A stretch of DNA of 38,514 nucleotides from Clostridia bacterium. GTDB lineage: Bacteria > Bacillota > Clostridia > Oscillospirales > Acutalibacteraceae. Positions 24,982 to 31,398 of the stretch are shown piece after piece. The position numbers and the translations under genes are program-made. Positions within the stretch are counted from its first letter, which is position 1, and each line of letters starts with the position of its first letter. The stretch lies in contig JAFQEE010000068.1 in the NCBI GenBank assembly GCA_017399175.1, positions 1 to 38,514 of the forward strand, in the 5' to 3' direction. Under the pieces are notes generated by a model. The model made no database searches, was not told where the DNA came from, and worked only from the letters and a program-made list of their open reading frames with translations.

Positions 24982-26166
24982 ATGAAATCAGATTATTCAG
25001 ATATTAAATTCAAAGACAACGGCAAGTTGAAATTGTTGATTATCGTGGGCACTCGTCCCGAAATCATTCGCCTTGCTGCGGTTATAAATAAATGCCGTGA
25101 GTATTTTGACTGCATTCTTGCTCATACAGGTCAGAATTACGACTACAACCTTAACGGTGTTTTTTTCAAGGATTTAAAACTTTCTGACCCTGAGGTTTAT
25201 ATGGATGCAGTAGGTGATGACCTTGGTGCAACTGTTGGTAATATCATCAACTGTTCATATAAACTTATGGCAGAAATAAAGCCTGATGCTTTGCTTATTT
25301 TAGGTGATACAAACTCCTGCCTTTCAGCAATTTCTGCCAAAAGACTTCATATTCCTATTTTCCATATGGAAGCAGGCAACCGTTGTAAAGACGAATGTCT
25401 TCCTGAAGAAACAAACAGAAGAATTGTTGACATTATTTCTGATGTTAACCTTGCATATTCCGAGCACGCAAGAAAATATCTTCACGAATGCGGTCTTCCA
25501 AAGGAAAGAGTGTATGTAACAGGCTCACCAATGGCAGAAGTTCTTCGCAGCAACCTTGCTGATATTGAACAATCAGATATTCACGGGAAATTAGGTCTGG
25601 AAAAGGGCAAATATATTCTTCTTTCTGCTCACAGAGAGGAAAATATTGATACTGAAAAGAACTTTCTTTCTCTTTTCAATGCAATCAATAAAATGGCAGA
25701 AAAATATGATATGCCTATTCTTTATTCCTGCCATCCAAGAAGTAAAAAACGACTTGAACAGAGTGGATTTAAACTAGACAGTCGTGTTATTCAGCACGAC
25801 CCACTCGGTTTCCACGATTATAACTGCTTACAGATGAATGCCTTTGCAGTTGTATCAGACAGCGGTACATTACCTGAAGAAAGTTCATTCTTTACATCTA
25901 TCGGCAAGTCATTCCCTGCGGTTTGTATCCGTACGTCAACAGAAAGACCTGAAGCGCTTGATAAGGCTTGCTTTGTCCTTGCAGGAATCAGTGAAAAATC
26001 ACTTCTTCAGGCAGTTGACACAGCCGTTATGATGAACGAAAACAATGATTTAGGAATCCCTGTTCCCGACTATGTTGACGAGAATGTTTCAAATAAGGTT
26101 GTAAAGCTTATTCAGTCATATACAGGCGTAGTCAACAAAATGGTCTGGAGAAAAACAGAAGATTAA
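24982..26166 (+). CDS. capG: CapG, UDP-sugar 2-epimerase making UDP-L-FucNAc
   Basis: This is the last step of UDP-L-FucNAc synthesis, epimerising C2 of UDP-6-deoxy-L-talose-NAc. The 394 residues have the UDP-GlcNAc 2-epimerase family opening LIIVGTRPEIIR and HTGQNYD, then HMEAGNRCKDECLPEETNR, where the non-hydrolysing WecB enzymes have a related EAGLR segment, and later SAHREEN and VVSDSGTLPEESSF. The NRCKDECLPEE wording fits the CapG/FnlC branch. I start at 24982, after a strong GGAGGT with 8-base spacing; the longer frame from 24928 lies inside capF. It is the last gene of the operon and is followed by a strong terminator. Confidence 0.93.
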   Translation: MKSDYSDIKFKDNGKLKLLIIVGTRPEIIRLAAVINKCREYFDCILAHTGQNYDYNLNGVFFKDLKLSDPEVYMDAVGDDLGATVGNIINCSYKLMAEIKPDALLILGDTNSCLSAISAKRLHIPIFHMEAGNRCKDECLPEETNRRIVDIISDVNLAYSEHARKYLHECGLPKERVYVTGSPMAEVLRSNLADIEQSDIHGKLGLEKGKYILLSAHREENIDTEKNFLSLFNAINKMAEKYDMPILYSCHPRSKKRLEQSGFKLDSRVIQHDPLGFHDYNCLQMNAFAVVSDSGTLPEESSFFTSIGKSFPAVCIRTSTERPEALDKACFVLAGISEKSLLQAVDTAVMMNENNDLGIPVPDYVDENVSNKVVKLIQSYTGVVNKMVWRKTED

Positions 26167-26175
26167 GATATGAAA

Positions 26176-26199
26176 AAAGGGACTCACTCGAGTCCCTTT
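26176..26199. terminator. Strong terminator ending the polysaccharide operon
   Basis: A perfect 10-bp stem AAAGGGACTC/GAGTCCCTTT with a 4-base loop starts nine bases after the capG stop. On the plus strand it is followed by AAATTTTATTT; on the minus strand it is followed by six T. It can therefore serve both the operon and the convergent ribbon-helix-helix gene that ends at 26344. Confidence 0.9.
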
Positions 26200-26343
26200 A
26201 AATTTTATTTGACTGTGTTTACTATTTAATTGTTGTTTGTATTAGTAGTAGTTTATTCTATAGCAATTTGGTTCTGTCAGATTTTTTTAAAGAATATTTG
26301 ATGCGTTCCATTTTACATATAGATATCAACCTGCTTATCGAAT

Positions 26344-26532
26344 TTATACGATTTCGCAGTTTTTGATGGCGTAATCAAGCAAAACATTTATCAATTCATT
26401 TCTGGAACGGTTTGAAATGATAGATAAGTTATCGAGTTTGTTGACGGTATCTTCTTTGATTCTAATAGAAAAGGTTTTGTAGCCATCTTCACCTTTGAGT
26501 GGCTTTTTGCTTATAATCAATTTGTCATCCAT
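26344..26532 (-). CDS. Small ribbon-helix-helix DNA-binding protein
   Basis: This 62-residue protein has the shape of an Arc/CopG-type ribbon-helix-helix repressor. A basic strand KTFSIRIKEDTVNKL (about 19-33) is followed by LDNLSIISNRSRNELINVLL, with the helix-turn-helix-like spacing and N-R-S-R-N-E-L of the second helix. It likely acts as a dimer and controls its own promoter and the divergent gene at 26639. A repeat-rich stretch in the shared control region is a candidate operator. The GAGGTGAC ribosome site is strong. No toxin gene is adjacent, so an antitoxin role is not supported. It could also act on the polysaccharide operon, but nothing in the sequence shows that. Confidence 0.75.
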   Translation of the reverse strand: MDDKLIISKKPLKGEDGYKTFSIRIKEDTVNKLDNLSIISNRSRNELINVLLDYAIKNCEIV

Positions 26533-26559
26533 AGATTGTCACCTCATTATAATTATGAC

Positions 26560-26589
26560 TTGACACATGTTAGAAAGATATGTTATCAT
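26560..26589 (+). promoter_or_regulatory. Extended -10 promoter for the PH/SHOCT membrane protein gene
   Basis: TTGACA (26560-26565), 18-base spacer, then TATCAT (26584-26589) preceded by TG at the extended -10 position. Transcription would start near 26596, about 43 bases before the ATG. Confidence 0.65.
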
Positions 26590-26598
26590 ATATAACAT
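26567..26598. promoter_or_regulatory. Candidate operator overlapping the -10 box
   Basis: ATGTTA occurs at 26567-26572 and again at 26580-26585. The second copy is the left arm of a perfect inverted repeat ATGTTAT-CATAT-ATAACAT (26580-26598) that covers the -10 box and start point. Tandem or inverted half-sites like this suit a ribbon-helix-helix repressor, and the neighbouring 62-residue protein is the obvious candidate. This is inference from position and symmetry. Confidence 0.45.
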
Positions 26599-26638
26599 AA
26601 TTTAAAACATAAATTGTTCGAGTGCGGAGGTAATATTT

Positions 26639-27430
26639 ATGGAAGAAAAAATTATAATTGAAATGGAAAATTTGAAAATTAACCTAAGCAATAAAGCCAA
26701 GAAAATTATATGCATTATTTTGGCAGTGATAACTTTTGTGTTGATGTCAAGCATCTCGGGTGCAAAATGGAGAACTGAAGAATATGCACAGGAAAAAGAA
26801 TGGGCTAAAGTAACTTATGAAAGAAGTGATGATTTGCAGGAGAAATACAGCTCGTTCAACAAATACTTAAAGGCGCTTAAAGACGGAACAGGTGAGCACT
26901 ATGAAGCTATAGAAACTACGTGGTCAGGAACAGAATACAAACAATATAGAAACGATATTGACTGGTTATATAGTGCAAAAAATGAAGAATGGGCGTTTAC
27001 CTTTATAATGTCTGTTGTTGTTCCGCTTGTTATAATGTTGGCAATCATTTTTATCAATTTCCTATTATCACTTCCAAAGCTTGTTTTGACGGACAAGCGT
27101 ATGTATGGTAAAAATGTTTTTGGTCGTCAAATGGATTTGCCGATTGACTCAATATCTAGCGTTTCTACTATAAAGTTATTTAGGGGTTTGCGTGTTGCAA
27201 CGTCATCAGGTGTTATCAGATTTTATAATCTTGCTAATGTAAAAACATTCCATACAGAAATTTCCAATCTTTTAGTTGAACGCCAGAATGTAAAAAAAGT
27301 AGCAGAAAGAGAGAATATACAGAAAATAAATATATCAGCAGCAGACGAATTAAAAAAATATAAAGAACTATTGGATATGGGTGCAATAACTCAGGAAGAA
27401 TTCGAAATAAAGAAAAAAGAAATACTTTAA
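26639..27430 (+). CDS. Membrane protein with PH-like and SHOCT domains
   Basis: This 263-residue protein is of unknown function. Hydrophobic helices lie at about 22-39 and 119-145. The roughly 80 residues between them are charged and probably outside or in a loop. Residues about 148-213 (VLTDKRMYGKNVFGRQMDLP and onward) look like a bacterial PH-like domain. Residues 234-263 form a C-terminal SHOCT motif (ADELKKYKELLDMGAITQEE), a short oligomerisation domain. GGAGG lies before the start. Its promoter overlaps a possible operator for the divergent ribbon-helix-helix gene. The PH call is by pattern and could be wrong; the SHOCT call is firm. Confidence 0.75.
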   Translation: MEEKIIIEMENLKINLSNKAKKIICIILAVITFVLMSSISGAKWRTEEYAQEKEWAKVTYERSDDLQEKYSSFNKYLKALKDGTGEHYEAIETTWSGTEYKQYRNDIDWLYSAKNEEWAFTFIMSVVVPLVIMLAIIFINFLLSLPKLVLTDKRMYGKNVFGRQMDLPIDSISSVSTIKLFRGLRVATSSGVIRFYNLANVKTFHTEISNLLVERQNVKKVAERENIQKINISAADELKKYKELLDMGAITQEEFEIKKKEIL

Positions 27431-27438
27431 GAAAAATA

Positions 27439-27483
27439 GGGCTGTATCAAAACATCAAATGCAGATGTTATTGATACAGTCCC
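27439..27483. terminator. Bidirectional terminator between convergent genes
   Basis: A long stem (GGG at 27439 to CCC at 27483) pairs CTGTATCAA with TTGATACAG and continues through ACATC/GATGT, with one small bulge. The minus strand runs into TATTTTTC and the plus strand into TTAAATTTTATT. It ends at the base next to the stop codon of the peptidase gene at 27484, so it can stop both convergent transcripts. Confidence 0.75.
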
Positions 27484-28005
27484 TTAAATTTTATTAAATA
27501 ATCCAAGTTTGAAAAAGAACTTTCCTAAACCAAGCTTAAGAATAATCTTCTTTAATACAGGCTTAACTTTTCGAGAAGTGAGAAGAATTGGTTTTCTTAC
27601 AGGCATCATAGCCATCCAAACATTACTGTAAATTCTGTACGGAATGTTTGTAACTTCAATAATTTTACCTTTTCGTGTAATTGACCTTACAACAGCAATA
27701 ATGTGACGGTCCTCTATGCCGTATTCCTTAACCCATTGGTTGTCACCGCAAAGCACATATCCGTTTTCGTCTGTGCCGATTATACGGTGAAGTACAAACT
27801 GACCGTTATCACGAAGATAAAAGATTATATCGCCCTTTTTAGGGTTATCACATTTTACGATTTCAACGGTGTCTCTGCCCCATACAAGTAAAGGACGCAT
27901 ACTCTTACCCGTAATCGGCAACTGCACAGTACCGCCGTTATCAATTTTTTCTTTGATTATAGGATAAATCTCAATAAGATTTATTTTCTGTTTTTTTGTT
28001 TCCAT
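27484..28005 (-). CDS. S24/S26 family peptidase (signal peptidase I-like)
   Basis: This 173-residue protein has a LexA/signal peptidase fold. The Ser motif is ITGKSMRPLL (S35), followed by GDIIFYLRDNGQFVLHRIIG (H73) and LCGDNQ (87-90). A His in the LHRI position, instead of the general-base Lys, fits the SipW/ER-type Ser-His enzymes. Unlike usual signal peptidases it has no N-terminal membrane helix. The basic C-terminal 40 residues (KPVLKKIILKLGLGKFFFKL) could lie on the membrane as an amphipathic helix. A strong promoter (28035-28063) and an AGAGG site lie upstream. Its substrate is unknown; processing of an exported peptide or a regulator is possible. Confidence 0.8.
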   Translation of the reverse strand: METKKQKINLIEIYPIIKEKIDNGGTVQLPITGKSMRPLLVWGRDTVEIVKCDNPKKGDIIFYLRDNGQFVLHRIIGTDENGYVLCGDNQWVKEYGIEDRHIIAVVRSITRKGKIIEVTNIPYRIYSNVWMAMMPVRKPILLTSRKVKPVLKKIILKLGLGKFFFKLGLFNKI

Positions 28006-28034
28006 TGAATAACCTCTGATAATAAACTGGGTAT

Positions 28035-28063
28035 ATTATAGTTTAATCTTCTTTAAAAGTCAA
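28035..28063 (-). promoter_or_regulatory. Sigma-A promoter of the S26-like peptidase gene
   Basis: On the minus strand, TTGACT (28058-28063) and TATAAT (28035-28040) are separated by 17 bases. It lies just after the EamA gene stop (28066), so the peptidase has its own promoter even though both genes point the same way. Confidence 0.75.
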
Positions 28064-28065
28064 TG

Positions 28066-28929
28066 TTAAGCCTTTTTTCTTAATGAATTCCACGCATTGA
28101 ATACTGCCGCCAAAATAATGATTCCGTAACCGATAAAACTTAATGCATCAGGCAAGTCACCAAATACCACAAGGCTCAAAAGTGTTGTGAATATAATCTG
28201 TGAATAGTCATATACGGAAATTTCCTTTGCAGGTGCTTTGGAATATGCTGCTGTGATAAAGAATTGACCACCACTTGCGGAAAGTCCCGCAAGAATAAGA
28301 TATAGCCATTGTAAAGATGACATAGGCTGAAAATCGAAAATAAGCCAAGGTAAGGTTACAACGCAAGAGAACATTGAGAAATAGAATATAACTAACGGAC
28401 CTTTAAATCCGTTTTGTGTCAGTTTTCTTACATAAGCGTATGCAAGTCCGGCACCCAAACCACCTAAAAAGCCTAAAAATGCAGGTAATCCCTCAAAACT
28501 GAATGTGGGTTTCATAACGAATAAAGCACCGATAAATGCAAGAGTAACGGCTAAAAACTGTTTCCAGTTTGCTCTTTCTTTCAGTATGAAAATCGAAAAC
28601 ACAACTGCAAAGAAAGGGGATAACTTATTAAGCATTGATGCATCTGCAAGATTAATTTTGCTTACAGCATAAAAATTGCAGAGAATACCTAAAGTTCCGG
28701 CAATAGAACGAATAAGAAGATATTTCACATTTTTGCCTTTAGGTAACTCGAAAATTCTGTTTTTCAGGATAATCACAAGTGCAAAAATCATTGCCACAGC
28801 ATTCCTAAAAAAGCTTTTCTGAATAATAGGCAAATCTCCCGACAATTTCACAAAAAGCCCCATAAGGGCAAAGAAAAAGGCAGAAATGATAATATATATA
28901 ATTCCTTTTGTTTTGTCATTCTTAATCAT
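28066..28929 (-). CDS. EamA/DMT-family membrane transporter
   Basis: This 287-residue protein of the drug/metabolite transporter superfamily has about ten hydrophobic helices in two EamA repeats. The first repeat has GIIYIIISAFFFALMGLFVK, FFRNAVAMIFALVI and NFYAVSKINLADASMLNKLSP. The second has GGLGAGLAYAYVRKL and ASGGQFFITAAYSKAPAKE. This layout fits small-molecule exporters of the RhaT/YdcZ/S-adenosylmethionine-uptake type, but the substrate cannot be told. It has its own promoter (28947-28975) with AAGGTGAC before the ATG. Confidence 0.9.
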   Translation of the reverse strand: MIKNDKTKGIIYIIISAFFFALMGLFVKLSGDLPIIQKSFFRNAVAMIFALVIILKNRIFELPKGKNVKYLLIRSIAGTLGILCNFYAVSKINLADASMLNKLSPFFAVVFSIFILKERANWKQFLAVTLAFIGALFVMKPTFSFEGLPAFLGFLGGLGAGLAYAYVRKLTQNGFKGPLVIFYFSMFSCVVTLPWLIFDFQPMSSLQWLYLILAGLSASGGQFFITAAYSKAPAKEISVYDYSQIIFTTLLSLVVFGDLPDALSFIGYGIIILAAVFNAWNSLRKKA

Positions 28930-28946
28930 TAAATGTCACCTTGTGT

Positions 28947-28975
28947 ATTTTATCATAAATCAACAAATATAACAA
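28947..28975 (-). promoter_or_regulatory. Promoter of the EamA transporter gene
   Basis: On the minus strand, TTGTTA (28970-28975), 17 bases, then TAAAAT (28947-28952) preceded by TGA, an extended -10. The leader is short. Confidence 0.55.
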
Positions 28976-29022
28976 CCCAAAAACCATTTATATAAATTAT
29001 AATTTATTGGGGTGTTTAATAA

Positions 29023-29052
29023 GTGCAAAACGCAAAATGCAGAGTGCAAAAT
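29023..29052. repeat. Short direct repeats of a GTGCAAAA-type unit
   Basis: GTGCAAAAC, GCAAAATGC and GTGCAAAATG follow one another, a degenerate run of about 10-base units. It lies in the 550-base gap (28930-29479) between the EamA and DUF212 genes. The rest of that gap holds the hairpin pair at 29097-29171, then about 250 bases (29172-29421) of AT-rich sequence in which I see nothing, and finally a promoter. Confidence 0.5.
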
Positions 29053-29096
29053 GTCGGAACTGCGTTGCGATAATATTGAAACTAATATGGTTGGAA

Positions 29097-29171
29097 TGTA
29101 GGGGCAGGTCTCTGTGCCTGCCCGTAGTCAACAGATAAACTTGCGGTCGGGCACGGAGACCCGACCCTACA
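29097..29171. repeat. Pair of inverted GTAGGG-type hairpin units
   Basis: Two 28-base units face each other: 29097-29124 (TGTAGGGGCAGGTC onward) and 29144-29171 (the same unit type reversed). Most positions match. Each unit can also fold alone, the first through GGGCAGG/CCTGCCC. A 19-base spacer separates them. It resembles a REP-like intergenic element and belongs with the units at 29983-30045. No coding frame is supported across it. Confidence 0.7.
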
Positions 29172-29421
29172 AGACAACCGATTTGGTGTGTCGTAGCAGA
29201 GCCAAGAACACACAATCAGTTTATCTCGACAAACTCCAATTTAAACAAAAAATTCCCACAGACCTAAATTTTCGCGGACGACATTAAATCAATATGATAC
29301 TTGTCATTTTCTTTGAAAGAAAAATATTATTGTTTTATCCTTATCATTGTATACCATTTCATTTTTAACACTCTCCAATAACACTTTTGCCAAAAAGAAA
29401 AATATATGTTGTAACATTTAC

Positions 29422-29450
29422 TTGCTTTTTGTTGTTTTATATTGTAAAAT
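29422..29450 (+). promoter_or_regulatory. Promoter of the DUF212 membrane protein gene
   Basis: TTGCTT (29422-29427), 17-base spacer, TAAAAT (29445-29450). The start should be near 29457, giving a leader of about 23 bases with an AAGGAGAA ribosome site. Confidence 0.55.
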
Positions 29451-29479
29451 GTTGTAAATGAAAACCAAAAGGAGAAGTT

Positions 29480-29971
29480 ATGAGAATATTTTTAGTTTGT
29501 CTTTGTGCGTGGTTCGTGGCACAGTTAATGAAAGTAATCATCAATACAATAAAGTACATTATTGATAAGAAAAATGGCGATGAGGCAAAAAAAGTTACAT
29601 TGGAAACACTTTTTAAGCTTGGCGGTATGCCAAGTTCACATACTGCAACGGTTATTTCACTTTGCACTTGTATCGGTGCTCTTGAGGGGTGGGATTCAAA
29701 TATTTTTGCAGTATCAGGTGTTTTTGCATTCATCACAATGTTTGATGCGATTAAAGTAAGACTTCCAATGGGTAAGCTTACTGATGAATTCAAACTTGTC
29801 CGTGAGGCAGTTCTCGGTAAGAACCTCAAAAAACTTAAAAAGGTTGAGGGCCATACTTTACCTGAAGTTGTTGGTGGATTTATCGTAGGTGCAGGTGTAG
29901 CACTTATTATCCTTAAATTCACACCATTATTTCCTGAATATGTTTCGATTTTTGAAACAATGTTTAAATAA
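29480..29971 (+). CDS. Divergent PAP2 (DUF212) family membrane protein
   Basis: This 163-residue membrane protein is of the DUF212/divergent PAP2 family, related to acid phosphatase/vanadium haloperoxidases. Visible are an N-terminal helix (RIFLVCLCAWFVAQLMKVII), GGMPSSHTATVIS (48-60), which holds the family SSH signature with H54, a helix to about residue 95, then VEGHTLPEVVGGFIVGAG near the C-terminus with the second conserved His. Family members are thought to act on lipid or isoprenoid phosphates, but proof is lacking. Length is normal. It has its own promoter and an AAGGAGAA site, and is followed by repeats and a terminator. Confidence 0.88.
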   Translation: MRIFLVCLCAWFVAQLMKVIINTIKYIIDKKNGDEAKKVTLETLFKLGGMPSSHTATVISLCTCIGALEGWDSNIFAVSGVFAFITMFDAIKVRLPMGKLTDEFKLVREAVLGKNLKKLKKVEGHTLPEVVGGFIVGAGVALIILKFTPLFPEYVSIFETMFK

Positions 29972-29982
29972 AATACATATAA

Positions 29983-30045
29983 CGGTAGGGTGGGGTCTTG
30001 ACCCCGCCGATGTTATTCGTAGGGGACGACGACCGCGGCGTCCCG
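29983..30045. repeat. Two direct GTAGGG-type hairpin units
   Basis: Unit one (29983-30009) folds through GGGGTC-TT-GACCCC. Unit two (30018-30045) folds through GGGACG/CGTCCC. Both begin with GTAGGG and end with a CCG or CCCG, like the units at 29097-29171, but the paired stem bases differ in a compensating way. The terminator stem just downstream (30081-30100) uses a similar GGGACGA/TCGTCCC arm. Confidence 0.65.
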
Positions 30046-30071
30046 TTCATATGTTTAATACAATTAAATAA

Positions 30072-30107
30072 AAAAATTGTGGGACGACCGAAATCGTCCC
30101 AATTTTT
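30072..30107. terminator. Bidirectional terminator between DUF212 gene and metY
   Basis: A stem GGGACGA-CCGAAA-TCGTCCC is flanked by AAAAATT on the left and AATTTTT on the right, so both strands show a hairpin followed by a T run. It sits between two convergent genes ending at 29971 and 30122. Confidence 0.85.
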
Positions 30108-30121
30108 ATATCATTTTGCAC

Positions 30122-31393
30122 TTAAATCTGTTCAAGTGCTTGTTCTATATCCGCGATAATATCCTCAACATTTTCAATACCAACTGAAAATCTTATAAGG
30201 TCAGGTGAAACACCGCATTCAACGAGTTCCTGGTCACTTAATTGTCTGTGAGTTGATGAAGCAGGGTGAAGAACGCAAGTTCTTGCATCAGCAACATGAG
30301 TAACAACTGCTGCAAGCTTAAGTGAGTTCATAAACTTCTCTGCTGCATCTCTGCCACCCTTAACACCGAATGAAACAACACCGCAAGTGCCCTTTGGCAT
30401 ATATTTCTGAACAAGGTCGTAATACTTGTTGCCCGGAAGAGCAGGGTAGTTAACCCAAGAAATTTTATCATTTGCTTCAAGATATTTTGCAACTGCAAGA
30501 GCGTTACTGCAATGTCTTTCCATACGAAGGTGAAGTGTTTCAAGACCTAAGTTAAGGTAATATGAATTCTGTGGAGCAGGAGTTGAACCGTAGTCACGAA
30601 GAAGCTGTGCAACGATTTTTGTAATATAACCTGCCTTGCCAAAATCCTTTGTATAAACAGCACCGTGATAGCTTTCATCAGGTTGTGTAAGACCGGGGAA
30701 TTTGTCATTCTGTTCCCAATCAAAATTACCGCTGTCAATAACTGCACCACCGATAATATTAGCATGACCTTCCATATACTTTGTTGTTGAGTGTGTAATA
30801 ATGTCAGCACCGAACTCAAACGGACGGCAGTTAATAGGTGTAGGGAATGTGTTGTCAATAATAAGCGGAACACCATTAGCGTGAGCAATCTTTGCAAATT
30901 TTTCAATGTCGAGAATATCAAGTGACGGATTTGCAATAGTTTCACCAAAAAGTGCCTTTGTATTTGGTTTGAAACAAGCCTGAATTTGTTCTTCACTTGC
31001 ATTTGGGTCAACAAATGTAACATCAATGCCCAACTTTCTCATTGTAACATTGAAAAGGTTGAATGTACCGCCGTAAATAGTAGCAGCGCTAACAAAGTGG
31101 TCGCCTGCACCCATAATGTTGATGAGTGAGAAGAAGTTTGCAGCCTGACCAGAAGAAGTAAGAACACCTGCAACACCACCCTCAAGCATTGTGATTTTTT
31201 GTGCAACCATATCACTTGTAGGATTAGCAAGACGAGTGTACATATAACCCGGTTCAAGGTCAAAAAGCTTAGCCATAGCTTCACTTGTATCGTATTTAAA
31301 TGTTGTACTCTGTGTGATAGGGAGTACTCGTGGTTCACCGTTCTTTGGTCTGTAAGCACCCTGAACGCAGTTAGTTTCTATTTTATATGCCAT
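30122..31393 (-). CDS. metY: O-acetylhomoserine sulfhydrylase (MetY)
   Basis: This PLP enzyme makes homocysteine from O-acetyl-L-homoserine and sulfide, and can often make cysteine from O-acetylserine. The 423 residues have YTRLANPTSDM (52-62), the Gly-rich LTSSGQAANFF, IIDNTFPTP, and the PLP-binding K205 in HSTTKYMEGH. C-terminal HVADARTCVLHPASSTH is typical. The length matches MetY (about 425-430), longer than MetB/MetC. Its GGAGG site lies in the last codons of the upstream ApgM-like gene, five bases before, so the two are coupled. No S-box or T-box is seen, and expression probably depends on the promoter at 33468-33495. Confidence 0.93.
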   Translation of the reverse strand: MAYKIETNCVQGAYRPKNGEPRVLPITQSTTFKYDTSEAMAKLFDLEPGYMYTRLANPTSDMVAQKITMLEGGVAGVLTSSGQAANFFSLINIMGAGDHFVSAATIYGGTFNLFNVTMRKLGIDVTFVDPNASEEQIQACFKPNTKALFGETIANPSLDILDIEKFAKIAHANGVPLIIDNTFPTPINCRPFEFGADIITHSTTKYMEGHANIIGGAVIDSGNFDWEQNDKFPGLTQPDESYHGAVYTKDFGKAGYITKIVAQLLRDYGSTPAPQNSYYLNLGLETLHLRMERHCSNALAVAKYLEANDKISWVNYPALPGNKYYDLVQKYMPKGTCGVVSFGVKGGRDAAEKFMNSLKLAAVVTHVADARTCVLHPASSTHRQLSDQELVECGVSPDLIRFSVGIENVEDIIADIEQALEQI

Positions 31394-31398
31394 TTTAA

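Noticed and set aside
22775-26166. Pseudaminic acid pathway
   Set aside because: The first enzyme resembles PseB, but the next genes are CapF (SDR plus cupin) and CapG, with no PseC aminotransferase, PseH or PseI.
26344-27430. Toxin-antitoxin pair
   Set aside because: The RHH protein could be an antitoxin, but the adjacent gene is divergent and encodes a 263-residue PH/SHOCT membrane protein, not a toxin-sized partner.
28997-29215. 72-codon minus-strand frame between the EamA and DUF212 genes
   Set aside because: It runs through the inverted hairpin repeat at 29097-29171 and its translation reflects that repeat, not a protein family.
29437-29922. 161-codon minus-strand frame opposite the DUF212 gene
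   Set aside because: The plus strand encodes a conserved GGMPSSHTA membrane protein with promoter and ribosome site; the opposite frame is a shadow.
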